6,908 nt of DNA from Candidatus Mediterraneibacter stercorigallinarum. GTDB taxonomy: Bacteria; Bacillota; Clostridia; Lachnospirales; Lachnospiraceae. The position numbers and the translations under genes are program-made. The DNA is taken from positions 1 to 6,908 of the forward strand of contig DXCD01000067.1 in NCBI GenBank assembly GCA_019116185.1, given 5' to 3'. How positions within the stretch are numbered: position 1 is the first letter of the stretch; the number at the start of each line of letters is the position of its first letter. Positions 6,723-6,908 of this stretch are shown here, one piece after another. The notes under the pieces are model-generated. The model was not told the DNA's origin and did no database searches. It was given only the letters and a program-made list of their open reading frames with translations.

Positions 6723-6845
6723 GTACCACCCTAATTAACTGCGCGTCACAATGATCCATAGAAATAGGATCTGCCTCCTGCGCGGTTCGCTCTTTTGCCC
6801 TTAACGCAGGCTCTACGCTGCACTTTCATGCAGAAGCTCCCGGGC

Positions 6846-6848
6846 CGG
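6846..6848 (-). other. Probable T-box specifier codon CCG (proline)
   Basis: On the returning strand of Stem I, GAA is followed by CCG, a purine and then CCCGGGAG. This resembles the usual layout in which the specifier codon sits just before the closing NGGAGC segment. CCG encodes proline, matching the downstream gene. One register over, the triplet would be ACC (Thr), so the assignment relies on spacing and on the gene's identity. Confidence 0.6.
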
Positions 6849-6908
6849 TTCTATATGTTCCTGCGAAGGCTCGCACCAGCCGCCTCCTCTCTGTGGCATT
6901 TCTTCATA

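Larger units (their letters stand above)
6664..6908 (-). promoter_or_regulatory. T-box riboswitch leader of proS (5' end beyond the right edge)
   Basis: The element senses uncharged tRNA: the specifier codon reads the anticodon, and the tRNA acceptor end binds the T-box bulge to favour read-through into proS. The hallmark AGGGTGGTACCGC lies at 6720-6732, directly before the terminator. An antiterminator can form with GACGCG upstream (6742-6747). Stem I is represented by AGAGAGG near 6886-6892, the hairpin GGCT-GGTGCG-AGCC (6868-6881), and the returning strand that ends in GGGAGCTTCTG. CAGAG (6889-6893) can pair with TTCTG to close its base. A middle stem is formed by CCTGCG/CGCAGG (6777-6782 with 6805-6810). 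The promoter is not in the window. Confidence 0.93.

Noticed and set aside
1..6908. Search for tRNA or rRNA genes, CRISPR repeats, insertion sequences, phage or defence genes
   Set aside because: Nothing in the window resembles these. The SNF2 gene sits between two housekeeping genes, without the nuclease, methylase or other partners that would suggest a defence system.

Overview
The window looks like a piece of a Clostridia (Firmicutes/Bacillota) chromosome, most likely from a Lachnospiraceae-type gut anaerobe. Four things point that way: a T-box leader in front of a tRNA synthetase gene, strong AAGGAG-like ribosome binding sites, a prolyl-tRNA synthetase of the short archaeal/eukaryotic-like type, and a large SNF2-family ATPase with SWIM zinc-finger motifs. 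The assignment rests on style and families, not on a database match. Every supported gene is on the minus strand, so the biology reads from the right edge to the left.

In transcription order: (1) About 6664-6908 is a T-box riboswitch leader with its intrinsic terminator; the promoter is beyond the right edge. (2) About 130 bases of further leader hold one clear stem-loop and a strong ribosome binding site. (3) 6530-5088 is proS, a complete prolyl-tRNA synthetase. (4) 5087-4950 is a 138-base gap with a 15-bp hairpin and an extra tandem copy of one arm. It could be a weak proS terminator or a regulatory structure ahead of the next gene. (5) 4949-960 is a 1329-residue SNF2 ATPase with two SWIM-like units separated by a long charged coiled coil. 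(6) 959-873 is a compact intergenic region with a good sigma-A-type promoter and a 14-bp palindrome near the predicted transcription start. (7) 872-1 is a cysteine synthase-family PLP enzyme starting at GTG and cut by the left edge just before its C-terminus.

The genes do not form an obvious pathway. ProRS charges tRNA(Pro) and should be switched on by uncharged tRNA(Pro) through the T-box. The SNF2 protein is a probable DNA- or RNA-polymerase-associated remodelling ATPase of unknown target. The cysteine synthase homologue has its own promoter. This looks like ordinary housekeeping chromosome, and I see no phage, transposon, CRISPR array or defence island. The items most worth a second look are the duplicated and partly degenerate SWIM architecture of the SNF2 protein, the three-copy motif and hairpin between proS and the SNF2 gene, and the unusual active-site signatures of the cysteine synthase homologue.
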